Shown: positions 10,736 to 20,500 of the stretch, piece after piece
Layout of the letters: each line of letters starts with the position of its first letter
Numbering within the stretch: position 1 is the stretch's first letter
Source of the DNA: Rhea pennata
Taxonomy: Eukaryota > Chordata > Aves > Rheiformes > Rheidae
Reading direction: 5' to 3'
DNA: 64,000 bases
Assembly: GCF_028389875.1 (NCBI RefSeq)
Contig: NC_084678.1
Location: 17,452,899 to 17,516,898 of the forward strand
Position numbers and translations under genes: made by a program
Notes under the pieces: model-generated
Told to the model about the DNA's origin: nothing
Databases searched by the model: none
What the model saw: only the letters and a program-made list of their open reading frames with translations

Positions 10736-10806
10736 GGCGCCGCGCTGACAGCGCGCGGCGTTTTATGAATGGGTGACGTCACGGCCCTGGCGTCTAACGG
10801 TCTGAG
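10736..10806 (+). promoter_or_regulatory. ID1: ID1 BMP-response element (SMAD sites) with embedded CRE palindrome
   Basis: The core GGCGTC-TAACG-GTCT at 10789-10803 fits the SMAD1/5-SMAD4 pattern GRCGNC-N5-GTCT and, as I recall it, equals the core of the mammalian Id1 BMP-response element used in BRE reporters, including flanking bases on both sides. A second SMAD1/5 site GGCGCC lies at 10736-10741, followed by CTGACAGC, again as in the mammalian element. Between them is a perfect CRE, TGACGTCA, at 10774-10781, and TTTATGAAT at 10762-10770. The element is 2.26 kb upstream of the ID1 start codon; the added distance is mainly the minisatellite next to it. The expected role is direct BMP induction of ID1, with CREB/ATF input. 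Confidence 0.88.
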
Positions 10807-10854
10807 CGGGCGGGGGGGCCGCGGGGGGTGAGCTGGGCTGCCGGCCCGGAGGGT

Positions 10855-12330
10855 GCGGGGGGCCCGGGGCGGATGCAGGGCCATGGGGGTGCAGGGGGGC
10901 CCGGGGCGGATGCAGGGCCATGGGGGTGCAGGGGGGTGGGGGTGCGGGGGGGACCCGGGGTGAATGCAGGGCCATGGGGGTGCAGGGGGCTGGGGGTGCG
11001 GGGGGGACCCGGGGTGAATGCAGGGCCATGGGGGTGCAGGGGGCCCGAGTTGGATGCAGGGCCATGGGGGTGCAGGGGGGTGGGGGTGCGGGGGGGACCC
11101 GGGGTGGATGCAGGGCCATGGGGGTGCAGGGGGCCAGGGTTGGATGCAGGGCCATGGGGGTGCAGGGGGCTGGGGGTGGGGGGGGGACCAGGGGTGAATG
11201 CAGGGCCATGGGGGTGCAGGAGGCCCGAGTTGGATGCAGGGCCATGGGGGTGCAGGGGGGTGGGGGTGCGGGGGGGACCCGGGGTGAATGCAGGGCCATG
11301 GGGGTGCAGGAGGCCCGGGTTGGATGCAGGGCCATGGGGGTGCAGGGGGCTGGGGGTGCGGGGGGGACCCGGGGTGAATGCAGGGCCATGGGGGTGCAGG
11401 GAGGCCCGGGTTGGATGCAGGGCCATGGGGGTGCGGGGGGCTGGGGGTGCAGGGGGCCCGGGTTGGATGCAGGGCCATGGGGGTGCAGGGGGCTGGGGGT
11501 GCGGGGGGGACCCGGGGTGAATGCAGGGCCATGGGGGTGCAGGAGGCCCGGGTTGGATGCAGGGCCATGGGGGTGCAGGGGGCTGGGGGTGCGGGGGGGA
11601 CCCGGGGTGAATGCAGGGCCATGGGGGTGCAGGGAGGCCCGGGTTGGATGCAGGGCCATGGGGGTGCGGGGGGCTGGGGGTGCAGGGGGCCCGGGTTGGA
11701 TGCAGGGCCATGGGGGTGCAGGGGGCTGGGGGTGCGGGGGGGACCCGGGGTGAATGCAGGGCCATGGGGCTGCAGGGGGCTGGGGGTGCGGGGGGGACCC
11801 GGGGTGGATGCAGGACCATGGGGGTGCAGGGGGCCTGGGTTGGATGCAGGGCCATGGGGGTGCAGGGGGCTGGGGGTGCAGGGGGCCCGGGTTGAATGCA
11901 GGGCCATGGGGGTGCAGGGGGGTGGGGGTGCGGGGGGGACCCGGGTTGAATGCAGGGCCATGGGGGTGCAGGGGGCCCAAGTTGGATGCAGGGCCATGGG
12001 GGTGCAGGGGGCTGGGGGTGCGGGGGGGACCCGGGGTGAATGCAGGGCCATGGGGGTGCAGGAGGCCCGAGTTGGATGCAGGGCCATGGGGGTGCAGGGG
12101 GCTGGGGGTGCAGGGGGCCCAGGTTGGATGCAGGACCATGGAGGTGCGGGGGGCCCGAGCTGGATGCAGGGCCATGGGGGTGCAGGGGGGTGGGGGTGCG
12201 GGGGGGACCCGGGGTGGATGCAGGGCCATGGGGGTGCGGGGGGCTGGGGGTGCAGGGGGCCCAGGGTGGATGCAGGGCCATGGGGGTGCAGGGGGCTGGG
12301 GGTGTGCAGGGCCATGAAGTTGCGCCGGCC
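10855..12330 (+). repeat. G-rich minisatellite of alternating 36- and 54-bp units upstream of ID1
   Basis: About 32 tandem copies of a core containing ATGCAGGGCCATGGGGGTGC. Adjacent copies are spaced mostly 36 or 54 bases, giving a 90-base higher-order unit; both spacings are multiples of 18, which looks like the basal module. The + strand carries dense runs of four to seven G, so it has strong G-quadruplex potential. Because the unit length divides by three and stops are absent, open frames run through it on both strands; these are not genes. The left edge is about 50 bases from the BMP element and the right edge about 0.7 kb from the ID1 transcription start. Confidence 0.95.
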
Positions 12331-12620
12331 GTAGGGTGCAGGGGACACTGGGGCTGGGGAGAGCCATGGGGTGCAGGGACCTGGGGGATGCAGCAGGTCA
12401 GGGGTGCAGAGTGTCGAGGGTGCAGGACTCATGGGTGCAGGGGACTGGGGCTGCAGGGGGCCACCGGATCCAGGGACTCAGGGGTGCTTTAGGTCCGGGG
12501 GGCACGGTGTTGGGAAAAGCCATGGGCTGCAGAAACTCGGGAGTGCGTGGGCCTGGAGGATGCGGCGGGTCGTGGGGAGCAGGGGCTGGAGGGGAGCCCG
12601 GGGGCTTGCAGGGCCCCGGG
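12331..12620 (+). repeat. Degenerate flank of the G-rich minisatellite
   Basis: The sequence keeps the GGGTGCAGGG and GGGGCTG words of the main array but without regular spacing, so it appears to be an older decayed edge. It merges into ordinary GC-rich promoter-proximal DNA near 12620. Confidence 0.65.
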
Positions 12621-12899
12621 GGCGGCTGGAGTGGGGTCTCGACGGTCCCCGTGTGCTCACAGCGGGGGTGCTTGGAGGCGCGGGGCAGAGTAACTGCCGG
12701 GAGCGCAGAGTAACTCAGCCCCGTTAACGAGGGCCCGCGGCCCGTGGCCAGCTCCGTTCCGGTGCCCCGTGCCCCCCGTCCCCGTCCCGTGCCCCCCCCT
12801 CCGCCGCGGCCCGCTCCTCCCCGGGGCGGGGACACTGTCCCTTTAACGCTGTCCCCTTACGGGCGCATGAATGGGGGCGGGCGGGGCCGGTCCCGCCCC

Positions 12900-13062
12900 T
12901 GAGGCGCCGCCATTGGCCGCCCCGCGGCCCCGCCGCCTCGCCATTGGCCGCCCCGCGGCCCCGCCCCCGGCGCGGCGCTCCATAAGTGGCGCGGCGCGGG
13001 GCGGCGGGCGCCGTGTCTTGCTCCGCGCTCGTCGCGTCCCGCCGCCCCGCGCCCGCCGCTCC
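12900..13062 (+). promoter_or_regulatory. ID1: ID1 proximal promoter and 5' UTR
   Basis: Two inverted CCAAT boxes (CCATTGG at 12910-12916 and 12941-12947) lie in a near-perfect tandem duplication with a 31-base period (CATTGGCCGCCCCGCGGCCC repeated). A GGCGCC site is at 12903-12908. CATAAG at 12981-12986 sits where a TATA box is expected, giving a start near 13010 and a 5' UTR of about 50 bases before ATG 13063. Start-site placement is inferred from the spacing. Confidence 0.7.
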
Positions 13063-13700
13063 ATGAAGGTCGCCAGCGCCGCCCCCTCGCCGCTGCCCGC
13101 GGGCGCCGGCGGCCCGCTGAAGGCGATGCGGCCCGGGGAGGCGGCGCGCTGCGGGCCGGGCCCCGGGGTGGCCGCCGCGGCCCCGGGGGCGGCGGAGCAA
13201 GCGGCCGCCGCGCTGCTCTACGACATGAAGGGCTGCTACTCGCGGCTGCGGGCGCTGGTGCCCACGCTGCCGCGGCACCGGCGCGTCTCCAAGGTGGAGA
13301 TCCTGCAGCACGTTATCGACTACATCTGGGACCTGCAGCTGGCGCTGCAGCGGGGCCCCCCCTGCGCCGCCGCCGCCCCCGGCGGGGAACCCCCCGAGGT
13401 GAGTATGGCCCCAGTCCGGTCCCTGTGTCGTCCTGGTCCCGTCGCCTTCACGCCCCTCTCGCTCCGGGTCGCCCCCGTGCTTCCCGCCGGGTTGCGCCGG
13501 TGCAGCCCCCTTCCACCGCCCCTCAGCTCAGCAGCCCCCAGCCGCGTCCTCTCTGCCCCGCTCCCCCCCCCCCCCCTCCGGGTTCCCCCTTTGCATCCCC
13601 GTCTCCCCCGGCGCTCCCGAAGCCCGCACTGACCGGCTCCCTGTCGCCCTTCCCGCAGGCTCCGTGCATGCCCGCTGCGGACCGCATCCTGTGCCGCTGA
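13063..13700 (+). CDS. ID1: ID1, inhibitor of DNA binding 1
   Basis: A nuclear helix-loop-helix protein without a basic region; it sequesters E-proteins and so blocks bHLH-driven differentiation, and is a classic BMP target. Coding exons are 13063-13398 and 13659-13700 with GT/AG borders and a 260-base intron, giving 125 residues, shorter than the human protein of about 155. It opens MKVAS as in other ID1 proteins, then an Ala/Pro/Gly-rich N-terminus. The HLH spans about residues 51-95: [20 protein letters not shown], loop RHRR, then [21 protein letters not shown]. Exon 2 encodes the conserved C-terminus PAADRILCR. Compared with human ID1, helix 2 reads IWDLQLAL in place of IRDLQLEL; other ID paralogues also vary here. 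The intron position near the end of the coding region is typical of the family. Confidence 0.97.
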
Positions 13701-13935
13701 GACCCGCTCCGGACCTGCGAGGACCCTCCCCGGGCGCCGGAGGGGCAGCAGCTGCCGCCGCCCCATGGTGGGGCTGCGCCGAGGGGCAGCTGGGGCAGCC
13801 CCCGCCCGGGACGGCGCGTATCCTTCTCAGATTGCTGAGAGCATTCCCTGTATTGTATATTACAATGATCCTGGAGAATATTGTTCTACAATAGTTGGAG
13901 TTTTGTTATTAAACAAGCCCTGATTACGAGGCACG
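13701..13935 (+). terminator. ID1: ID1 3' UTR and polyadenylation signal
   Basis: About 0.2 kb after the stop the composition switches abruptly to AT-rich (TATTGTATATTACAATG, near 13850), like the AU-rich ID1 3' UTR of mammals. ATTAAA at 13908-13913 is the likely poly(A) signal, placing cleavage near 13930. Confidence 0.8.
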
Positions 13936-16900
13936 CTGCTGCTTCCAGTCCTGTCTGCGCACGGAGCACAAAACCAGCGGGAGCCTGGCGCTGGCAGCGT
14001 GCACGGGGCTGGGTGTGCTGGGGGGGGGGGGCTGGGAAGGGGCCTGGGCCTGGTGGTGGCCCCTGCTTGGAGACCAGCCTGTGCCGCCCCCGGAGTGGGG
14101 GACTCCGGGGTTTCTCCTCTTGGCCCCGTGGGCAGTCCTACTCGGCCTGTCGGTGGGGTGGGGATGGGGCTCTCCCCGTCCCGGGCGGCTCTGCACCCTG
14201 GGCCTCCCTGCGCCCTGCTCCAGGAGCCCTGTGGTGCTGGTGCAGCCAGGTCCTCGCCTAGGCTGCGTCCCCGTGGGCTGGTGCTGCCCCGTGGCACGTG
14301 CCTGGCAGCGTGGGCTCAGCCTTGCACAACTTCCCAGCTGGGCCAGCGCCGCGCCTCCGTGGCTGGCGTGAAGCCATGCGTCGGTCGCTGCATTGGCTGG
14401 ACAGCCGGGACGCCCGGGGCTGCAGGGGGGGGCCCCCGTGCCGCTCGCTCCCCGGTGAGCGTGGGCCGGGGTGCCGCTCGCCTCGGGAGCGTCACTGCTG
14501 CCCCACGCTTCCCCCTTGCCCTTTTGCGGCCCTGGGGATGGGAGCTGCAGCTGGACGGACTTCGCAGGAGCGGGAACTTGCATCAGCAGTGGGTTGTGCA
14601 ACCCTGCGGCGGGTGCTGTGCTGCGCTGCCCCGTGACTCACGCCGCAGCACCTCGTGGGGCTGAGCGGCCCCCCCGGAGCAGGCGTGAAGGGCCCTTCCT
14701 CCAGGAGGGGAGGGCTGGCCGGGGGCTCCTGCTGTGCCAGCCCTGGGGCAGGAGGCTTCTCCCTGCAGCAAGAGCCCAGGGAGGGCCACGCGGTGGGGCA
14801 GCGTCGGTGCCCCCGGGCTGCGCGCAGGCCTCGGCCAAGCGCCGTGGACGGGTGCGTTCCCTCTTCCCTGTGCCATGTTTCTTCCCGGAAAGCTGGGCTG
14901 CCTCAGCCCTGAGCGTGTCCCTGCAGGCACGGAAGGGGTGACCCAGCCCTGGCCGCAGGTGTGTGCACCTGTGTTTGCACGCTCACCAGGGCTCTCAGGC
15001 ATGGCTGTAAGCGTGTGTGTGTACGTGTGCATCACATTCACAAGTGTCCATATGTGGGTCAGGCCCTCAGCTCCGTGGATCCCTGCTATCCCTTCCTGGA
15101 CAGGGCATCCTGAGGCCGGGTAACTCAGGGAGCAGTGACGTCCAGCCCAGCCATCACTGCCCTGGCAGTGACCGGGGAGCGGCGGGGGCCGCGGGTCCTG
15201 CTCTCCGCAGCAGGCCCTCCGCCGCACGGGAGCCGCTTTGCTGTCCCGGGTGACCCGGCCTGGGCCTGGAGCCCTTCCTGCGGCGGGGGCAGCCGACAGC
15301 ATCCCCCCCCCCCCCCCCCACCCCAGCCTCGGCAACTCTGGATCAAAGTAGAAACTGTCCCACATAGTAACACCAAAACGGGCCAAGCTCCTGCCTGTCC
15401 CCAGCTCCCTTAGGGGGTTAGTGCCACCACTGCTGGGCTGCAGCTGCTGCTGGGGGGGGACAAGCAGGGCTGGGTGCCCCCTTACCTCCCGGTGGCCTGG
15501 GGCAGGCGGAGGAGGGGGCACAGCTGACCCGGGGCCCTGCTTAGCTGCTGGCTGGGGTGAGGGGTGCAGCCTTCCAACCCTGGGGTCCCACCATCCCCCT
15601 CCGGGACCATCCCCCCCCCCCAGGACCCTCCATCTGCCCCCTCCCCCAGCACCCTGCCATGCCCTGGGGGCTGCCGACAGCCCCCATCCCCACCAGGCCC
15701 CGGTTGTCCCCAGGTCCTGGCCGTGCTGGGCAGCGGGAGCCCGGACCCTGGTCCCGGCCCACGGGGTCCCTCTCCCGGCGCCTGCTCGCACTGCGCGGCG
15801 GCTACGTGGGCTCCTGGGGCAGGACGGGGGCTCCTGGGGGGGCGAGCCCATGCAGCCCCGCGGCCCCCGGCCAGGGCTGTGCCAGCGCGGTGGCTCCGGG
15901 CGCCGGCAGCCTCTCCGGGGTGCTGGGCCGGGCTCCAGCTCCCGGCAGCCGGCGGACGGGGAAGGCAAACGCCGCCCGCGAGGCCTCGCACGGCCGCAGC
16001 TGCTTCGTGTCTCGGTGAAGCCGCGGCGGCTCAGCGAGCTGCGGCGCCCGCGTGTCCCCCGCTCCGAGGCCGCTGCTCCGGCGGGGCCCCGGAGCCCTGC
16101 AGGGCTCTGCCCGCCGGGAAGGACGTGGCGGCCCCGTCCCCGCGGCCTGCCCTGGCGTCGGCGGGCAGCAGGAGGGCGAGCGGCGCCGAGCCCACGCCAG
16201 GATGTTCACGGCCCCATTGGGACAGGCCAGCTGGTGGCCAGGGCACGCTCGGGGCGCTGGGCCCTCCTCCGTGCCGTGGCAGAGGCCACGTCCGTGCCTC
16301 GCTCGCCGGCGGCTTCCTCTCCTCCCCGCTCCAGCAGCTCCTTCGCAGCCGCCCCGCGTCCCTGCTCCGGCCCCGCCGCCACGTGCCGGGATGCCAGACG
16401 CGGCCACGCAGGGACCTGCCGGGGAGCCCCAGGGAGCGCCCAGCCCCGACGGGCATCCGCTGCCCAACAGATCCTCGTTCCTGCTGCTGCGACAGGGACT
16501 TGACTCATCCCGGAAGGGATTAGGGACACGGGGAGCCGGGTGGCATTCTGGTCTGACCAGCCCGGCTGCCACGGGGATGGACGTCGCCATCGGAGCAGGT
16601 CCCTGCCGCTCGCTGCCGCCGGCGGTCCCGGGGGAGATGGCGGAGGTGGGCGCCGCACCGCGACCCGCCTGGCCCCCGGCCTGGGGCGCCGGGCTCGCCT
16701 GGCACGGTGAGGCTTGGCGGGGGGCTGCGGCGGCCAGGCAGAGCGGGGCGCGGGCCGGGGCGCTGGGGGCAGCTGGGGTCCCGCGGGGCTGGGCGGTGGG
16801 GCTGGCCTTGGGGACGCTGCCGGGCACCGCGGCTGCCCCCGGTGAGCTTTCGAGGGCTCCGGGCAGCGCTTTCCCCGGCGCTGTGATTTCACCGGCGAGG

Positions 16901-17300
16901 ACAGCCGTGGCCCCGGTGGCTCCCTGCGGTGCTGGGATGGGACCTGGCCCCACGGCGGGGTCCCGGGGCCGCAGGGGGGGGTCCTGGCTCGCGCTGAGCT
17001 CTGGGTGCCAGCGCAGCCGCGCGGGTGGCCTGTGCCACGTTGGCAGCCTGCGCCGTGCCAGGGCTGGGCCATCCCCGTGCCGGGACCACGGTTCCCGCAG
17101 CCCCCTCCCCCAGCCCCCCCACAGCGCCGCCCCCGCGCGGGGGGCTCGCGGCCGGCGTCCCGGTCCTCGACAGCCGGGGCTTCCCAAGGGGATTGCTCGA
17201 AACCGGGAAGGCAAATCCCAGCGAGCGGCGACTGGAGCCCCGGCGTGGGACCCCCCCGGCCGCTCCGCTCCCAGGGACGGGGCGACGCGGGAGCCGGCTT
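13936..17300. other. GC-rich interval between ID1 and the BPI-family gene
   Basis: No gene was recognised. It holds a short GT-rich tract near 15000-15060, a C17 run at 15303-15319 and GC-rich sequence with long chance frames. In human this interval contains COX4I2; I looked for its membrane segment and the exon words of the COX4 family on both strands and saw none. A consensus AP-1 site TGACTCA lies at 16501-16507. Confidence 0.55.
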
Positions 17301-17306
17301 CCCCTC

Positions 17307-17540
17307 TGAGTCACGCGTTGGGCAAGGGCGGGCTTTCGGCGCCCGCCGCGGCCCCGGCACGTGCGGGAAGCGGTGGCGGCTGGCACCCGCCGGGACGACG
17401 GCGGGACTGTCCCCGCGGCCTCCCCCGATGTCACCCGCTGCCGCCCGGCCCCCATATAAGTGCGGGCGGCCGGGGCGGCTGCGGGACGGCGCTCAGCCCC
17501 CCGCTCTGCCCCAGCCCCCAGGTCCCGCCGCGCTCCCGCC
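17307..17540 (+). promoter_or_regulatory. Promoter of the BPI-family gene
   Basis: An AP-1 site TGAGTCA at 17307-17313 and a TATA box TATAAG at 17455-17460, 80 bases ahead of the ATG at 17541. A transcription start near 17485 and a 5' UTR of about 55 bases follow from the usual spacing. The ATG has a good context (CCGCCATGC). Confidence 0.75.
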
Positions 17541-20500
17541 ATGCCCTGCCTCTCCCTGCTGCTCCTGCTGGCCGCCGGCCTGGCCGCCGCCGCCAACCCC
17601 GGCCTCAAGGGCCGGGTCACCCGGAGCGCCCTGGAGTACGGTGGGTCTCGCGCCCCGGGCCCCGGCGCCGCGTCCTCCCGCCCCGCGCCGCGGCGGGCGC
17701 CCGGCGGCCCCGGCCGCGCGCTCACCGTCGCCGCTGCGCCCCAGGCCGGCGGCTGGGGCTGGGAGCGCTGCGGTCGCTGCTGCAGGAGGAGCACGCGCTG
17801 AACCTGACGGGCACCTACCGCCTGCCGCTGCTCGGCGAGCTCGCCTTCGCCGTGCCCCGGTAGGAGCCCGCGCGCCCGCCCCGGCCCCGCGGCGCCCGCC
17901 AGCACCGCGCGCCCCGGCCGGCGGCGGGCTCAGGCTGCCTCCGCCGCAGGGTCCGCGTCCGGCAGCTGCAGATCGACGACTCCGCCGTGGACTTCTCCGA
18001 GGACGTGGGTGTGCGGCTCGCCATCCGGCACGCGCGAGTGGAGCTCAGTGCCGACTGGGACGCCCAGCTCTGGGCCGTGTGAGTGGCGGCGGCGGGGTGG
18101 CGGCGGCGGGCCGGCTCCGCCGGGCGCCCCGGGCTCACCCGCTCTGCCCCGCAGCCGCGACGGCGGCGCCGTGGAGGTGCGCGCGGGCGACGTGGCCGTG
18201 TCGGCGGTGCTGGCGGTGAGCGCGGGTGCCGGCGGCCGCCTCGCCGTCTGGAGCGCCGGCTGCAACTCCAGCGTCGGCAGCCTGCGCCTGGAGTTTCGCC
18301 GCGGGCAGAGGTAACAGCGCGGCCCCACTGCTCCCGCACTGCCCTCGGGACCAGGGCGGTGGCGGCGGCGGCCCGGGGCTCAGGGCGCTGCGCTCTCCCC
18401 GCAGCTGGATCTACAACCTGCTGGCGCCGGCGCTGCAAGAGCCGCTGCGGTGGGAGCTCAGCAAGCACGTGAGTGCGTGGACCCCCGAGCGCAGCGGCCC
18501 CCCGAGCGCGGCGGCCCCCCGAGCGCGGCGGCCCCGGCGGCCCGTGGCCCCGGCGCCGGGCTCGCTGACGCCTCCTCTCCGCTCCCAGCTCTGCCCCGAG
18601 CTCCTCCGAGGCATCCGCAGGCTCGAGGCTGTCCTGGGCAGCATGCAAGGTGGGGAGCGCTGGGGGGGCTGCGGGCAGCGGGGCCGGGCCCCGCCATGGG
18701 GCGGCCCGGGGGCTGGCGGCCCGCCTCGGCTCGCCCCGACCGCGCCGCCCCGCAGTGTCCGCCCAGCTCGACCCCTTCGCCGCCATCGACTACTCGCTGC
18801 TGCGGAGGCCGGAGATCACGGCGGAGCACGGGGACGTCAGCGTCAAGGTAGGGCCGGCGCCGGCGCGGAGCACAGCGCCCGCCCGCGCCCACCGAGGCAG
18901 GGCAGGGCTGGCCCCAGTGCCGCGTCCATCCGTCCGTCCCTCCGTCCGTGCAGGGCGAGTTCCTCGGGGTGGGCTGGCACCGGCAGAGCCCCTTCTCGGC
19001 AGCGCCGGTGCTGCTGCCTGCGGCGCGCGAGCCCATGCTGCTCCTGGGCGTCACCGAGTTCGTCGCCAACTCCGCGGCCTTCGTGTACTTCACGGCCGGC
19101 GCGCTGCGCTGGACCGTCACCGGCGACATGGTACGGCCCCGCGCCGGCCTCCCGGCGCCGCCGCCCCGTGCCGGCTGCCTTCGCCGCCCCAGCGGCCCCC
19201 TCCTCTCCGCCTGCCTTGCAGCTCCCGCGGCGCTTCCCGCTCCGGCTGGGGACCAAGAACCTGGGGCTCTTCTCCCCGCAGGTGAGCAGGGGCAGGGAGC
19301 TGCCCCAGCGCCGAGCACGGGGCGCGGGCAGGACAGGACACGGGCAGGGCGGGACACGGGCAGGTTGGGATGCAGCTGGAATGGGATGCGGGCAGGATGG
19401 GCTGGGATCGTGCGTGGGATGTAGGAGGGGATGCGGTGCAGGCGGGATGGGATGCAGGCTGGTCGGGATGAAGGAGGGGATGCGGTGCAGGCGGGATGGG
19501 ATGCAGGCTGGTCGGGATGAAGGAGGGGATGCGGTGCAGGCAGGATGGGATGCAGGCTGGTCGGGATGAAGGAGGGGATGCGGTGCAGGCGGGATGGGAT
19601 GCAGGCTGGTCAGGATGAAGGAGGGGATGCGGTGCAGGCGGGATGGGATGCAGGCTGGTCGGGATGAAGGAGGGGATGCGGTGCAGGCGGGATGGGATGC
19701 AGGCTGGTCAGGATGAAGGAGGGGATGCGGTGCAGGCGGGATGGGATGCAGGCTGGTCGGGATGAAGGAGGGGATGCGGTGCAGGCGGGATGGGATGCAG
19801 GCTGGTCGGGATGAAGGAGGGGATGCGGTGCAGGCGGGATGGGATGCAGGCTGGTCGGGACACATCCCCAACCTCCCACGCCCAGGTGAGACAGCGATGG
19901 GGTTTTTCTGGCTGGTGGGGGGGGCTGCCTTGGAGCCTGGCCGGTCCCTGTGGAGCTGCTGCGGCTCCGTCCCAGCCCAGCCTTGGCCCTCCCCAGCTGC
20001 AGGAGCTCTATCCGGACCAGCCCATGGAGCTGCGCCTCTCGGCCCGCCGGCAGCCCCTGCTCTCCTGCCACCCCGATGGCCTGCGCCTGGCCTTCTTCGG
20101 CTCCGTGGAGGCCTTCGTGGTCCTGCCCAACGCCACCCGTGTCTCTGCTTTTCTGCTGAATATTGTGAGTGTCTGGTGCTGCTGGGGGCAAGGGGATCTG
20201 GACCCAGGCCCCAAAGAAGGTCACCTGCCCCATACGCCTGGCTGGGATGATGCTAGGTGATACTGGGGACAACCTGGGCCATGCTGGGCCACGCAGGAGC
20301 TGGCTGGGCGGGTGCCAGGAGATGCTGGGCCGGGCTGGGGTTGCTGGGTTGCAGGCGCTGCCTCAGTCTTTCCAACATCTCTTCTTGCTGCAGGACGCCA
20401 ATGTGACGGGGAAGCCAATCCTCACCGCGAGCAGGATCAGGGGCTCCGTGAGCCTGGTGGGGTGAGCGAGTCCCCTGCCTGGGGCCAGGGTGCTGCATCC

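Noticed and set aside
10855-12330. Regularly spaced repeats considered as a CRISPR-like array
   Set aside because: The genome is vertebrate, units are contiguous variants of each other with no unique spacers, and the pattern is that of a minisatellite.
10144-12432. Very long - strand open frame (over 700 codons) and several shorter ones on + across the upstream ID1 region
   Set aside because: They are produced by the 36/54-base minisatellite, whose unit length divides by three and lacks stop codons; frames are open on both strands, with no domain and no splice structure.
13936-17300. COX4I2, expected here from human gene order
   Set aside because: No COX4-type membrane segment or exon word was found on either strand. 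Short exons could be missed by eye, so absence is likely but not proven.
19610-20272. Minus-strand open frame with a 49-residue Pro/Ser/His repeat
   Set aside because: It is the antisense reading of the 49-bp intronic minisatellite opposite the BPI-family exons.
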